Shown here piece after piece: positions 8,166 through 16,209 of a stretch of DNA of 38,952 nt. Position 1 is the first letter of the stretch. Each line of letters opens with the position of its first letter. The DNA is taken from NCBI GenBank assembly GCA_017523725.1, contig JAFWVY010000068.1:1-38952 (forward strand), read 5' to 3'. The notes below the pieces were generated by a model, which saw only the letters and a list, made by a program, of their open reading frames with translations, was not told the origin of the DNA and ran no database searches. The stretch comes from Bacteroidales bacterium (GTDB lineage: Bacteria > Bacteroidota > Bacteroidia > Bacteroidales > UBA4181). The translations under genes were made by a program, and so were the position numbers.

Positions 8166-8209
8166 TGATATACAAAAAATCAAATATTTTTATTATTAAT
8201 TGTATATCA
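8166..8209. repeat. AT-rich inverted repeat between the GH43 and DUF2795 genes
   Basis: TGATATACAA (8166-8175) and TTGTATATCA (8200-8209) are a perfect 10-bp inverted repeat with a 24-nt AT-only or AT-rich spacer. It sits after the GH43 stop and upstream of the DUF2795 promoter region, so it could be a transcript end for the GH43 operon or a protein-binding site. Confidence 0.5.
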
Positions 8210-8228
8210 GCGCGTTACAATAGAAAAA

Positions 8229-9365
8229 TTATTTTGGAGCCGCATAGCGTCCCTTGAGCTGGAGCCGGTCGCCGCTCAGGTCCACACGCATGATCATAGG
8301 CGTGCGGCCGCGATGCTGTGCGTCGGAATAGTGCAGCACCATGAGCGTTTCGCCCTCGAAACTGTTGAAGAGCATGGCATGGCCGCCGTTGTCCTTATAG
8401 ATTAACTCCGCCTGATGTACCCAGGGACCGGCCACCTTGCCCGTCTCGGAATAAGATACGCCGAGACAGTAGCGGTTGTCGCTCCAGCCCGACCAGAGCA
8501 TGCCGAGCCGGCCGGTGCCGGTCCGGAACAGAAACGGTCCGTCGGTGACATTGCCCGGCAGGTCCAGGCCGTATGTTTTCTCGTGTATCGACAGCATTTC
8601 GCGCGACCACGGCGACGAAGAGGCCTTGAACAGCGTCACCGGCCGGCCTTCAGTGCCGGTCAGGTCCTGTTTGAGCCGCACCAGCTCCATGGTCCCGTCG
8701 ACAATCTGCAGCCATTCATGGCAGAAAACCATATACGGCACGCCGTCCTCCACCCACAGGGTGCCGTCGAGCGTGGCCCAGTCATGCGGCGTGTACTGTT
8801 CCGGCGAAGCGGGAACGAAGGGACCTTCGGGGCTGTCGGCCACCAGCAGCTGCATGGCGCGGCGCGGAATGTCGTAGCGCCCGGGAATCTTCTCGATAAT
8901 CTCGTTCGATGTCAGCGTAGCAAACAGGTAATAGCGGCCGCCGTAATAATGCATTTCGGGCGCCCATACCTGACAGCGCGGACCGGCCCAGAGCGTCGAA
9001 TCGGCCTGGAAGATGGTGAACGGCCCCACCCAATGCTCAAGGTCGCGGCTCTTGCGCGCCTGAATCCGGCCGCTGCCGCCCGTCCCGATGAGATAATACG
9101 TGCGGCTGGCCTGGTCGGCGAAGATAAACGGGTCGCTGATGGTAAGGTTGTCGAGCAAGGCGGTGTCGATGCGCGCCTCACGCATGCGGCCCCGCATACC
9201 CCCCTGCGGCGGCATGGCATTCTGCGGCGGCATGGCGTTCTGGCCAGCCGGCGCCGCCTCGGATCCTGAAGTCGAGCCAACAGAAGAAGTGTCAGAGGAG
9301 CTGGACACCGTATGGCAAGCCGCCAGTAACGTCACCATACCAAGCGTCAGGAAGATCTTTCTCAT
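8229..9365 (-). CDS. GH43-family glycoside hydrolase, lipoprotein
   Basis: This 378-residue lipoprotein has the lipobox TLLAAC (Cys17). A low-complexity Ser/Pro/Met linker at about residues 20-60 contains two copies of NAMPPQ, encoded by an 18-bp direct repeat (9204-9239). The five-bladed propeller follows. ISDPFIFAD holds the expected general-base Asp, WAPEMHYYGG is the usual blade-2 motif, LDGTLWVEDGVPYM holds the pKa-modulating Asp, and VTDGPFLFR sits where many GH43 members have the acid Glu of EGP. Here the residue is Asp, which I believe recurs in this subgroup. Likely substrates are arabinosides or xylosides. It follows the GH50-like gene by 29 bp, so the two share a transcript. Confidence 0.85.
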   Translation of the reverse strand: MRKIFLTLGMVTLLAACHTVSSSSDTSSVGSTSGSEAAPAGQNAMPPQNAMPPQGGMRGRMREARIDTALLDNLTISDPFIFADQASRTYYLIGTGGSGRIQARKSRDLEHWVGPFTIFQADSTLWAGPRCQVWAPEMHYYGGRYYLFATLTSNEIIEKIPGRYDIPRRAMQLLVADSPEGPFVPASPEQYTPHDWATLDGTLWVEDGVPYMVFCHEWLQIVDGTMELVRLKQDLTGTEGRPVTLFKASSSPWSREMLSIHEKTYGLDLPGNVTDGPFLFRTGTGRLGMLWSGWSDNRYCLGVSYSETGKVAGPWVHQAELIYKDNGGHAMLFNSFEGETLMVLHYSDAQHRGRTPMIMRVDLSGDRLQLKGRYAAPK

Positions 9366-9394
9366 GCTTTTGTATATTTCTATTTTTCAATATG

Positions 9395-11341
9395 TTACTG
9401 ATTGGAAGACGATACCAGGTCATCCTCGTTACCCTGAATCCCCTTGGCTCTGCGCGTGGTCGGCTCCGTCGTGCCGGCGTGCACGCCGTACATGCGATTG
9501 GCCGACCAAGCGATGCCGCCCGTAATGGGATACGGCCGGTCGGTGACATCCACGAGGCCGATGTTGTAACGCTCGCCGTCCCCGCGTCCGGTCAGTCCCT
9601 GGTCGTTGTACTGGAACCAGGCCGTACCGATGAGCGCAGGATGCGAGAAGGCCTGTTCGCTGAAATACTGGTACGCCACTGCCCGCTCCCGCTGGTCGGC
9701 CACTTGCACCAGACCCGGCGCCATGCCGCGGTCGATGGTGCCGAAATGGAACTCGCCCAGGATCATCGGCAGACCGGTCTTGCCGTACACATAATCCATG
9801 TACTCCCGGTTGGGCGCCTCACGGTAGGTATTGAAACTGAACACATCGAACAGATCCTTGCATATCTGGAGGATTTCGTCCGATGGCGGCACGGACTGTC
9901 CGAAACGGATGCCGAGGTTGAGGTGTTCCGGATCGTATTTGTCCTTGACCTGCTTAATCGTCGTCAGGTACTTGCGGAAAGTGTCGTACACGAACTGGCG
10001 GCGGCGTTCCGGCGTGTCACCGGCGGCCAGCCAGGCCTTGAGCGCACGCTGCATGGGCGAATCGCCGGCTTCGAGGATCAGGCTGCAGACACGTTCCTCC
10101 TGGAAAAGCCAGGCCGGTTCGTTGCCCGAGAAATAGCCGATAAGCAGCGGATTGTGCCGGTTGTTCTCGAAATTGGCACGCAGCGCGTCCTCCACCTGTT
10201 GCCCGAACTGTTCGCCATAGACATCCTGCAGGCCGGCGACCATCGGCACACGCACCGACATATACCCCATGTAAGGTTTGCCGTTGCCGCCCGTATTGAG
10301 TCCCCAAACCTCCATGCGCTGCCTGGTCTTCTCAGCCCAGCGGTCCCGCCACTGAGGGTCGTTGCCGTAGCGCAACTGCAGGTTCTGCTGGCCGAACGAT
10401 GCTCCGCCGAAGCCGCCGCGGCCGGCCCCGCGGCCGCCAGCATTGTCCTGGCCGGCCGGTTCAGCCACCGTCTCGTAGAGATGTTCCAACCCAGGGCGCC
10501 GGGAGATATTGCCGCCACCGCCGGGACTCAGCCCGTTCACGCCCGTAGACAGGAAGAGATATCCATCGGGATCGACGAACCACCATATGCTGTCGCGGCA
10601 CGTCACGCGGAACACGCCGGTCGCCTCCAGACGCGGTTGGAAGAGACCGGCGAAACCGCCGTAGCGCGAAGCACTGTATGGCCGCCGGGACCACTCCAGG
10701 CTGTCATCCTCCACCGCCCAGGCCGCCCGCAATTCCTCCTCGGAATGTACCTTGCCCTCGAAATCCTCCAGCGCCCACTGCCCGAAACGGTCGATGTAGG
10801 GCACCGTATCCAGATACGCATTGCCCGCGTCTTCCTTCGAAAGCGTCAGCGAACGGATTTCGATGACAGGATGGTCGAGCGGCGTGTACATGCGGAGGCT
10901 GAGCCCCTTGACATGGTCCAGCGGTCCGACGGTTCCGCCTTCGATGTGCATGAATCCCACCGTCAACGGCTTGTTTACCGTGGCCGCCAGGTCAGCTCCG
11001 GGCGCCGGTTTCTCACGGTAGTAGGCCAGCGGGATGGAGACCCGCACCCACGCCTTCGGCAGCAGATGCGTCCGTTTCTCATGGATGGCGCTGTCGGTCT
11101 CGATGCCGAGAAGAAAACGCTGCGCCGTCGAAGTGCGCATCTCCAGCACCATGTAATCGTAGGGTTCCCAGTCTTCGGGAAGTTCCTTGTTGAGTCTCTT
11201 CAGCGGAATCTGCACCGAGGCGATATGCCCGTCTGAGGCCTCCATGGCACACCGGTACGGTCCGACGTCGCCCAGCGGCATGAAGAAAAACACATACACG
11301 ATGGCCGCCATGAGAAGGGCCATGATAAGAAGATGTTTCAT
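9395..11341 (-). CDS. GH50/agarase-like TIM-barrel glycoside hydrolase
   Basis: This 648-residue protein starts with an N-terminal anchor or signal segment (residues 4-22). Next comes a CBM-like beta region at about 30-200 with YDYMVLEMRTS. The catalytic barrel opens with WWFVDPDGYLFLSTGVNGL, the standard entry of GH50 and related agarase-like enzymes. GYFSGNEPAW gives the acid/base Glu, LGEFHFG the nucleophile Glu, and AWFQYNDQGLTGR with YNIGLVDVTDRPYP is the closing signature. In the middle, near residues 300-325, is a Gly/Arg/Phe/Gln-rich insertion (GGRGAGRGGFGGASFGQQ). Family members act on beta-galactosidic links in agarose; in this pectin context galactan or arabinogalactan is as likely. 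It is the first gene of a pair with GH43. Confidence 0.7.
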   Translation of the reverse strand: MKHLLIMALLMAAIVYVFFFMPLGDVGPYRCAMEASDGHIASVQIPLKRLNKELPEDWEPYDYMVLEMRTSTAQRFLLGIETDSAIHEKRTHLLPKAWVRVSIPLAYYREKPAPGADLAATVNKPLTVGFMHIEGGTVGPLDHVKGLSLRMYTPLDHPVIEIRSLTLSKEDAGNAYLDTVPYIDRFGQWALEDFEGKVHSEEELRAAWAVEDDSLEWSRRPYSASRYGGFAGLFQPRLEATGVFRVTCRDSIWWFVDPDGYLFLSTGVNGLSPGGGGNISRRPGLEHLYETVAEPAGQDNAGGRGAGRGGFGGASFGQQNLQLRYGNDPQWRDRWAEKTRQRMEVWGLNTGGNGKPYMGYMSVRVPMVAGLQDVYGEQFGQQVEDALRANFENNRHNPLLIGYFSGNEPAWLFQEERVCSLILEAGDSPMQRALKAWLAAGDTPERRRQFVYDTFRKYLTTIKQVKDKYDPEHLNLGIRFGQSVPPSDEILQICKDLFDVFSFNTYREAPNREYMDYVYGKTGLPMILGEFHFGTIDRGMAPGLVQVADQRERAVAYQYFSEQAFSHPALIGTAWFQYNDQGLTGRGDGERYNIGLVDVTDRPYPITGGIAWSANRMYGVHAGTTEPTTRRAKGIQGNEDDLVSSSNQ

Positions 11342-11360
11342 AATTCAATGATTAATACAA

Positions 11361-11368
11361 CAAAAATA
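11361..11368 (-). promoter_or_regulatory. Putative -7 promoter box of the GH50-like/GH43 operon
   Basis: Reads TATTTTTG on the minus strand, an exact TAnnTTTG match, 19 bases upstream of the ATG at 11341. That implies a short leader. No clear -33 element. Confidence 0.42.
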
Positions 11369-11411
11369 ACTGTATCAGACGGATTATGTCCCCTTAATAA
11401 CTACTTTTACC

Positions 11412-11570
11412 ATGAAAATTGTTCAAAAGACTGAATCTATGAAAGCTATACATCTTCACACTCTTTTACTCTGCCTGTCATGCGTCACTGTCCATGTTGC
11501 ATGTCAAGCGATGCCGGAAGAAGAGCGGCCGCGCATCATTGTCACACTACGTCAGGCCGGCCTGAAATGA
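11412..11570 (+). CDS. Small putative lipoprotein or lipoprotein remnant (52 or 43 aa)
   Basis: An ATG at 11412, or more likely the one at 11439, opens a short frame: MKAIHLHTLLLCLSCVTVHVACQAMPEEERP and on to TLRQAGLK before TGA at 11568. The shape is a lipoprotein signal peptide (Lys, hydrophobic core, HVAC lipobox) followed by only 20 residues. A TACTTTTA box lies just upstream at 11402-11409. It could be a true micro-lipoprotein, or the surviving 5' end of a larger lipoprotein gene. The rest of the gap 11342-11593 holds nothing else I can name. Confidence 0.35.
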   Translation: MKIVQKTESMKAIHLHTLLLCLSCVTVHVACQAMPEEERPRIIVTLRQAGLK

Positions 11571-11593
11571 CCTGGAAAAACTGCTGACAAAGT

Positions 11594-12757
11594 TCACTCC
11601 AGCCGGATGCCGAACACTTCGTCGAGCAGTGTCTTCAGCGCCGTCACATCTTCTGCATCCGGAATAATCCATCCGGCGCCGTATATAAGACGCGGAATAC
11701 CGCTCTGGCCGGACATGCTGGTGCGGCCGAAAAGTTCCGCGAACGTGGCAAAGTTGCGGGCCAGACGCTCGCTTCGCAAGGCCTCGTCAAGCCGCTTCTC
11801 CCCGACAAGCCGCACAGCCCGGTTGCGGGCAGCTTCGACCGGCCGGGGTTTCCAGGCATCGCCTTCGCGGTCGGTGCCGAACAGATAGGCATCGAAGGCA
11901 TAGAACGCCGCCGTATCGGTCAGCCACAGGGCTTCGGCCATCCGTGCCAAATCGCAAGAGCCTTCGAACAAATCTTTTGAGGTATGCGAGACATAAGGGT
12001 TGCAGGCCGGACTGAGCGGCGTCGGACAAAGCCTGACACAGAGCGAATCGCCATACGCCGCTGTCAGTTCCCAGACAAGTCCGTGCATCCGTTGGCAATG
12101 ACTGCACTGGTAGTCGAACAGCAGATAGCAGGTGTACGGGGCGTCAGGGCGGCCGAGATAAGGCGTATCGGCCTTGTCCGGGTCCGGAAGCGGCGCTTCG
12201 GTATAGCCTCGGGCATAAACCGTCCGGGGCGTGGTGAACCACTGTACGGCAGCCAGCATCAATGCCGCAGCAACGCCGGCCGCGATAAGCAGCAAGCGGC
12301 ACCGCCGGGAGTCCCCCGGACGGCAGACCGCCCAGACAAGCACAGCCAGCAGCACGCCCGCCGCATGTGATGCCATGCAATACGGGCAGAACGCATGCAG
12401 CACGGCCACCTGCAATATCGTGAACCAGACGGCACTTCCGACGATGGCGCCCGAAAGCGCGAAGAGCAGCGGCGGCACCAGCCGGTCGGTCTCAGGATCC
12501 GGTTTGCCGAGCAACAGCAGCGCGCAGCACAGCGTCACGGCATAGACGCTCGAAGCCAGTGCGCTGACAGGCAGCAGACCGAACAGCATCGACCAGCGGC
12601 TGCCAAGCACCCGGTCGCAAGACGACCCGGCCGCACATCCTATGGTTTCCGTCCCATTAAGGGCGTGAACCGTCAGATAAACAGCAATAAAGAGAGCTAT
12701 GGCACTCAACAGGGCCATAGCTCCCGACCAAATGCGCATGGGACGTTGGACGCTCAT
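11594..12757 (-). CDS. VKOR-thioredoxin (DsbA-like) fusion protein
   Basis: This 387-residue inner-membrane protein has an N-terminal vitamin K epoxide reductase domain, with four or five helices up to about residue 175. The loop cysteines Cys41 and Cys47 (GCAAGSSC) and the active-site CPYC (Cys124, Cys127) are present. A periplasmic thioredoxin-fold domain follows with CSHC (Cys218, Cys221) in FDYQCSHCQRMHG and a cis-Pro segment SGIPRLIYG near residue 355. It should form disulfides in exported proteins, passing electrons to quinone, in place of DsbB/DsbA. It is separated from the upstream GH54 gene by a 48-bp gap with a terminator-like hairpin, so it is probably expressed by read-through. 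The neighbouring Cys-rich secreted enzymes are plausible clients. Confidence 0.88.
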   Translation of the reverse strand: MSVQRPMRIWSGAMALLSAIALFIAVYLTVHALNGTETIGCAAGSSCDRVLGSRWSMLFGLLPVSALASSVYAVTLCCALLLLGKPDPETDRLVPPLLFALSGAIVGSAVWFTILQVAVLHAFCPYCMASHAAGVLLAVLVWAVCRPGDSRRCRLLLIAAGVAAALMLAAVQWFTTPRTVYARGYTEAPLPDPDKADTPYLGRPDAPYTCYLLFDYQCSHCQRMHGLVWELTAAYGDSLCVRLCPTPLSPACNPYVSHTSKDLFEGSCDLARMAEALWLTDTAAFYAFDAYLFGTDREGDAWKPRPVEAARNRAVRLVGEKRLDEALRSERLARNFATFAELFGRTSMSGQSGIPRLIYGAGWIIPDAEDVTALKTLLDEVFGIRLE

Positions 12758-12771
12758 GTCTTGGCATATGA

Positions 12772-12802
12772 AAAGGCCGGCGGAATATCCCCGCCAGCCT
12801 TT
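12772..12802 (-). terminator. Terminator-like hairpin after the GH54 gene
   Basis: On the minus strand AAAGGCTGGCGG pairs with CCGCCGGCCTTT (12791-12802 with 12772-12783), 12 positions with one T:G pair and a 7-nt loop, ending in a run of four Ts. The short T-run suggests partial termination before the VKOR gene. Confidence 0.65.
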
Positions 12803-12805
12803 CTG

Positions 12806-15800
12806 TTAATAGCGGTTGGGGGCGCCGGGTGTCGGCGTTCCCGTACCGATGGCCTCTCCGGCCAGATGTGCATGACGGAGGGCCGAAGTAAAGGTGATGC
12901 CGGTGCCCGACACCGCCGTTCCGGCACGCTGGGCCCGTTTCAGACCGTTCTCCAGCGTAATGGCGTCATATTGCGGCTGCTGCGGAGCTCCGGGAGCACC
13001 CTGGCCCATCATCGGGAATCCACCGCGACCGCCGCGACGTACCATTTCGACCGAAGCGATGACCGCCTGTTCGACCGAAGCACCCGTGCCGATTTCGATA
13101 ACCTGACCCGCCGAGAAGTTCTGGGCGGAGAGCACCCGCAGCACCTTGCTGCCGGCGCTGGCCGCCTCGCCCAGCGAAGTGCTGCCCGGCGTGCCGACCG
13201 TCGCGATGATTGCCTGCTCGGTACTGTTGCCGGTGCCGATGTAAACCACCTGACCGGGCTGGAAGCGCTGGACATTGCCGACCTTGACATTGACCGCGCC
13301 CGAAGCGGAAGCCGCTGCCGTCACCTGCGTGCGATGGACATGGAAGTCGGCGGCATTGTCATCACTGTCAGCGCCGTCCGGGAAGCGGCCGGTACTGACT
13401 TCCGGCGCAGCAGCCTGCTGAGCGCCGAAGCCACCGCGGTTGTTCCCGCCGGCCGACGGAGCGGGTGCGAAGTTACCGGAAGCATTGGCATCGCCATGAT
13501 AGCCTTCGGACAGCCACGGATCGACCACACTGCCGAAGTTCAAGGCATCCACGATCAGCCCCTTGGCATTGCGGAGCGTGATATTGCCGCGCGTTGCCGG
13601 GAGAGCCGGTCCGCCGAACAGCTGATTGGCCGGGACATCGCCCTGGTAACCGGCATCCGTCACCTTGGCATCGAACACCACGTCATCTATATCGTGGTTG
13701 TTGGCGAGCGGTTCGGTAAGTTCGAGCGCATAAGCCAGCGGCAGCACCGGTTCGTTGCTCATGTGGGCAAACTTCGTGGCCGGTTCGAACGAAATACCCG
13801 TACCGTTGACACTGTAAGGCATGTTCGAGGAATGCGCGTATTTCAGAGGTTCTTCGAGTTCGAGACCCGTGCCGGGATCTTCGTTCGGACCCAGCGGACC
13901 ACGCAGCGTATTGCGCGCCGACTGCGTACCCACCGATTTGACGGTGACCCATTCGACGCCGTGCCCCACGCTGTTGATGTCCAGACGTATCTTGTCACCG
14001 GCCGTGATATTGGCAACCGACGACACCTTGATGTTGGTGTCACCCGGCTTGGCGTCCATCGACAGATAACCCTGCGTACCGGGTTTGCCGACCGCCGTCA
14101 CGGTGACGACCTCATACTGTTCCTTGACATTCGAGACAAACGGACCCGTCTCGCCATAGCCGATGGCCATTTTCTGCCCAACGGCAAAACCATTCACCGA
14201 TGCCACGGGAATACTCGTGGAACCGGCCGGGATGGTGATATACGGACCTTCGGGCAGCGGCTGCCACACCGTGGTGGGATTCACCGGCTGCAGACGGCGG
14301 GGCTGCTGGGCACCGCCGAAGCCTCCCTGCGGACCACCGAAGCCACCCTGCGGGCCGCCGAAACCACCCTGCGGACCATTCTGCGGCGCGGGAGTGATGA
14401 CATTGGCCACCACACGTTTCTCGGCATTCTTGCCCGTGCCTATCTCGATCTCGTCACCGGCCGAAATACCGGCAACCGAGCGGACATATACAATCTTGTC
14501 ACCCTTGGCCGCCTGGACCGAAAGGCCGGAATTCGAAAGACCGAAAAGATAGAAGCCCTTGGGCGCCATCTTGGTGCCGGACGGCACGGTCACCGCCGAG
14601 AAATACGGCAGGTTGATGGCATGCTGCGTCAGCGTCCAGCCCGAAATATCGACTTCCTTGTCGCCGGCGTTGAAGAGTTCGATGAACGTATTCGTCGTGT
14701 TGCCGCGGGCGTCTGAGATACGGAATTCGTTGATCTTGACCGGGCTCACGTTACGCACTTTCTCCACAGCCGTTTCGGTGGCAGATTTGCCGTCGACCGT
14801 CCAGGCCGCCTGGGCCTGCAGGTCGCCGTTGAACTCATCCGAACCGGATGTAACCGCGAACGTCGCGATGACCGTCTGGCCGGGTTCCACCGTATAATCT
14901 ATGGCCTTCACGGCGTCAGAAGAACCGGAGACCACCGCCTTCCAGCCCTTGGGCGTCTCCACTTTCAGCGTGAGGTCGCTGAGTGGTGCACCGGTCGTGT
15001 TGACGAAAGTTACCGTCACATTCTGGGTGGAGCCGGGCGCAAACGTCTGCAGCGCATTCGAAGCGGGCCGCTGCTCCGACGGAGAGATGCCCAGCCGCTG
15101 CACATCGTAGCCGGCCGCCACGACATTGGCCTGGATGGCCTGGTTGACTTCCTCGGTCGGGAACGTACCGGCCGCCGTCATGGCACCTTCGTAGAACGTA
15201 CCGGACGAACCGACGCTGTTGTCGCCGCCGTTGCCGAGCAGGATGGCGCCCTGCTTGCGCATCGGGTCGTAGCTGCTGCGGTCGTTCTGGATACGCTTGC
15301 CGTCGTACATGATGACAAGGTCGCCCTTCTGGGCGTCACCGCCCATCGAACGCCAGTGGTGCGGTTCGCCGTCGGCCGTAGCCGTCACGAAACGCCAGCT
15401 TATCGAAGGCAGGTCGCGGCAGAACTTGTCGTTGGGCGACTCGTTGACACAACCCACCAGGTTGTTCTCCTGGTCGGTCATGACCCACGGACCAGAACCG
15501 CTGCCGTAGTACCAGCCGCGGCCATTGCCGAAATAGGTGGTTTCCATCGTACCGTCACCGTCGTCGCGGCTGTCGGTCTCGGCATTGCCGTAGTCGAAGC
15601 AGCATCCGCCGTTGTAATGGTGACCGGCGATGACCCAGTACTGACCCTCGGCCTGGTCGTCCACGGCCGTCCCCTTGGTGTCGTTCCAGCGCATGCCCAT
15701 GCCGGGCGCGATATAGAGACCGTACACCTTGTGGCCCATCAGCGTCACGGGAGCCCAGTCGGCCATCGACAGGTTGTTGGAGCCGCCGAGCGCACCGCCG

Positions 15801-16186
15801 CTGAAACCGCCGCGCGGCGCCTGGATGAGATGGTTCTCATTGCCGGACTGGTCGTAGATGACCGTCACCCAGCAGTAAGTGTTGGCGCAGAAAGCGTCCT
15901 GCGCTGCGGCGTCGGCATAACCGCTCGGATCGCCGGCAGAAGGTTTCACCACGCCGATGTCCAGCTTCTTATTGTCAGACTGGCGCATAACCTGGTAAAG
16001 CGGGCCCTTGTACTTGGCATACAGCGCACGCGTGGTACTGTGCGCGGCGGCGCAGGGTGCCCCGCCTTTCGCATAGACGTCGCAAGGTCCTTCCGGACGG
16101 GCAGGCGAAGAAATCGCCTTGACAGCGAAGATAACCGCCGGGACCAGGATGGCCAGGGCGATGACAGTCAAAAGTAATTTTTTCAT
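12806..16186 (-). CDS. Large secreted GH54-type alpha-L-arabinofuranosidase with NEW3-like, lamin-tail and repeat domains
   Basis: This 1126-residue protein has a signal or anchor helix at residues 3-25. Residues 32-370 are a GH54 (AbfB-type) catalytic domain: GPCDVYAKGGAPCAAAHSTTR, WVTVIYDQSGNENHL and GCCFDYGNAETD. By remembered alignment, Glu240 (TDQEN) and Asp322 (GGDNS) match the nucleophile and acid of fungal AbfB. Then come a NEW3-like beta domain at about 385-480 and a lamin-tail-domain-like segment at about 485-560 (KINEFRISDARGN, FIELFNAG). The rest is five degenerate copies of a motif like V-x-G/N-F-x-A-G-x-x-I-x-I-G-T-G-x-x-x-E-x-x-I, with a FGGPQGG linker. The usual CBM42 is missing. 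It lies 23 bp after the sugar kinase gene, in one operon. Confidence 0.82.
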   Translation of the reverse strand: MKKLLLTVIALAILVPAVIFAVKAISSPARPEGPCDVYAKGGAPCAAAHSTTRALYAKYKGPLYQVMRQSDNKKLDIGVVKPSAGDPSGYADAAAQDAFCANTYCWVTVIYDQSGNENHLIQAPRGGFSGGALGGSNNLSMADWAPVTLMGHKVYGLYIAPGMGMRWNDTKGTAVDDQAEGQYWVIAGHHYNGGCCFDYGNAETDSRDDGDGTMETTYFGNGRGWYYGSGSGPWVMTDQENNLVGCVNESPNDKFCRDLPSISWRFVTATADGEPHHWRSMGGDAQKGDLVIMYDGKRIQNDRSSYDPMRKQGAILLGNGGDNSVGSSGTFYEGAMTAAGTFPTEEVNQAIQANVVAAGYDVQRLGISPSEQRPASNALQTFAPGSTQNVTVTFVNTTGAPLSDLTLKVETPKGWKAVVSGSSDAVKAIDYTVEPGQTVIATFAVTSGSDEFNGDLQAQAAWTVDGKSATETAVEKVRNVSPVKINEFRISDARGNTTNTFIELFNAGDKEVDISGWTLTQHAINLPYFSAVTVPSGTKMAPKGFYLFGLSNSGLSVQAAKGDKIVYVRSVAGISAGDEIEIGTGKNAEKRVVANVITPAPQNGPQGGFGGPQGGFGGPQGGFGGAQQPRRLQPVNPTTVWQPLPEGPYITIPAGSTSIPVASVNGFAVGQKMAIGYGETGPFVSNVKEQYEVVTVTAVGKPGTQGYLSMDAKPGDTNIKVSSVANITAGDKIRLDINSVGHGVEWVTVKSVGTQSARNTLRGPLGPNEDPGTGLELEEPLKYAHSSNMPYSVNGTGISFEPATKFAHMSNEPVLPLAYALELTEPLANNHDIDDVVFDAKVTDAGYQGDVPANQLFGGPALPATRGNITLRNAKGLIVDALNFGSVVDPWLSEGYHGDANASGNFAPAPSAGGNNRGGFGAQQAAAPEVSTGRFPDGADSDDNAADFHVHRTQVTAAASASGAVNVKVGNVQRFQPGQVVYIGTGNSTEQAIIATVGTPGSTSLGEAASAGSKVLRVLSAQNFSAGQVIEIGTGASVEQAVIASVEMVRRGGRGGFPMMGQGAPGAPQQPQYDAITLENGLKRAQRAGTAVSGTGITFTSALRHAHLAGEAIGTGTPTPGAPNRY
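14313..14375. repeat. Three 21-bp tandem repeats inside the GH54 gene
   Basis: Units at 14313-14333, 14334-14354 and 14355-14375 share the pattern CCRCCGAARCCWCCCTGCGGR and encode FGGPQGG three times on the minus strand. Each unit is 7 codons, so copy-number change would keep the frame. Confidence 0.85.
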
Positions 16187-16209
16187 AGACAGTATGAATT
16201 AATTGAATT

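Noticed and set aside
9392..11236. 614-codon plus-strand open frame over the GH50-like gene
   Set aside because: Antisense shadow; the minus-strand frame has signal segment, both catalytic Glu motifs and operon context.
12395..14716. Long plus-strand open frame (773 codons) across the VKOR and GH54 genes
   Set aside because: It lies antisense to two clear genes, has Arg/His/Ala-rich sequence without any domain, and is explained by high GC and codon bias of the real strand.
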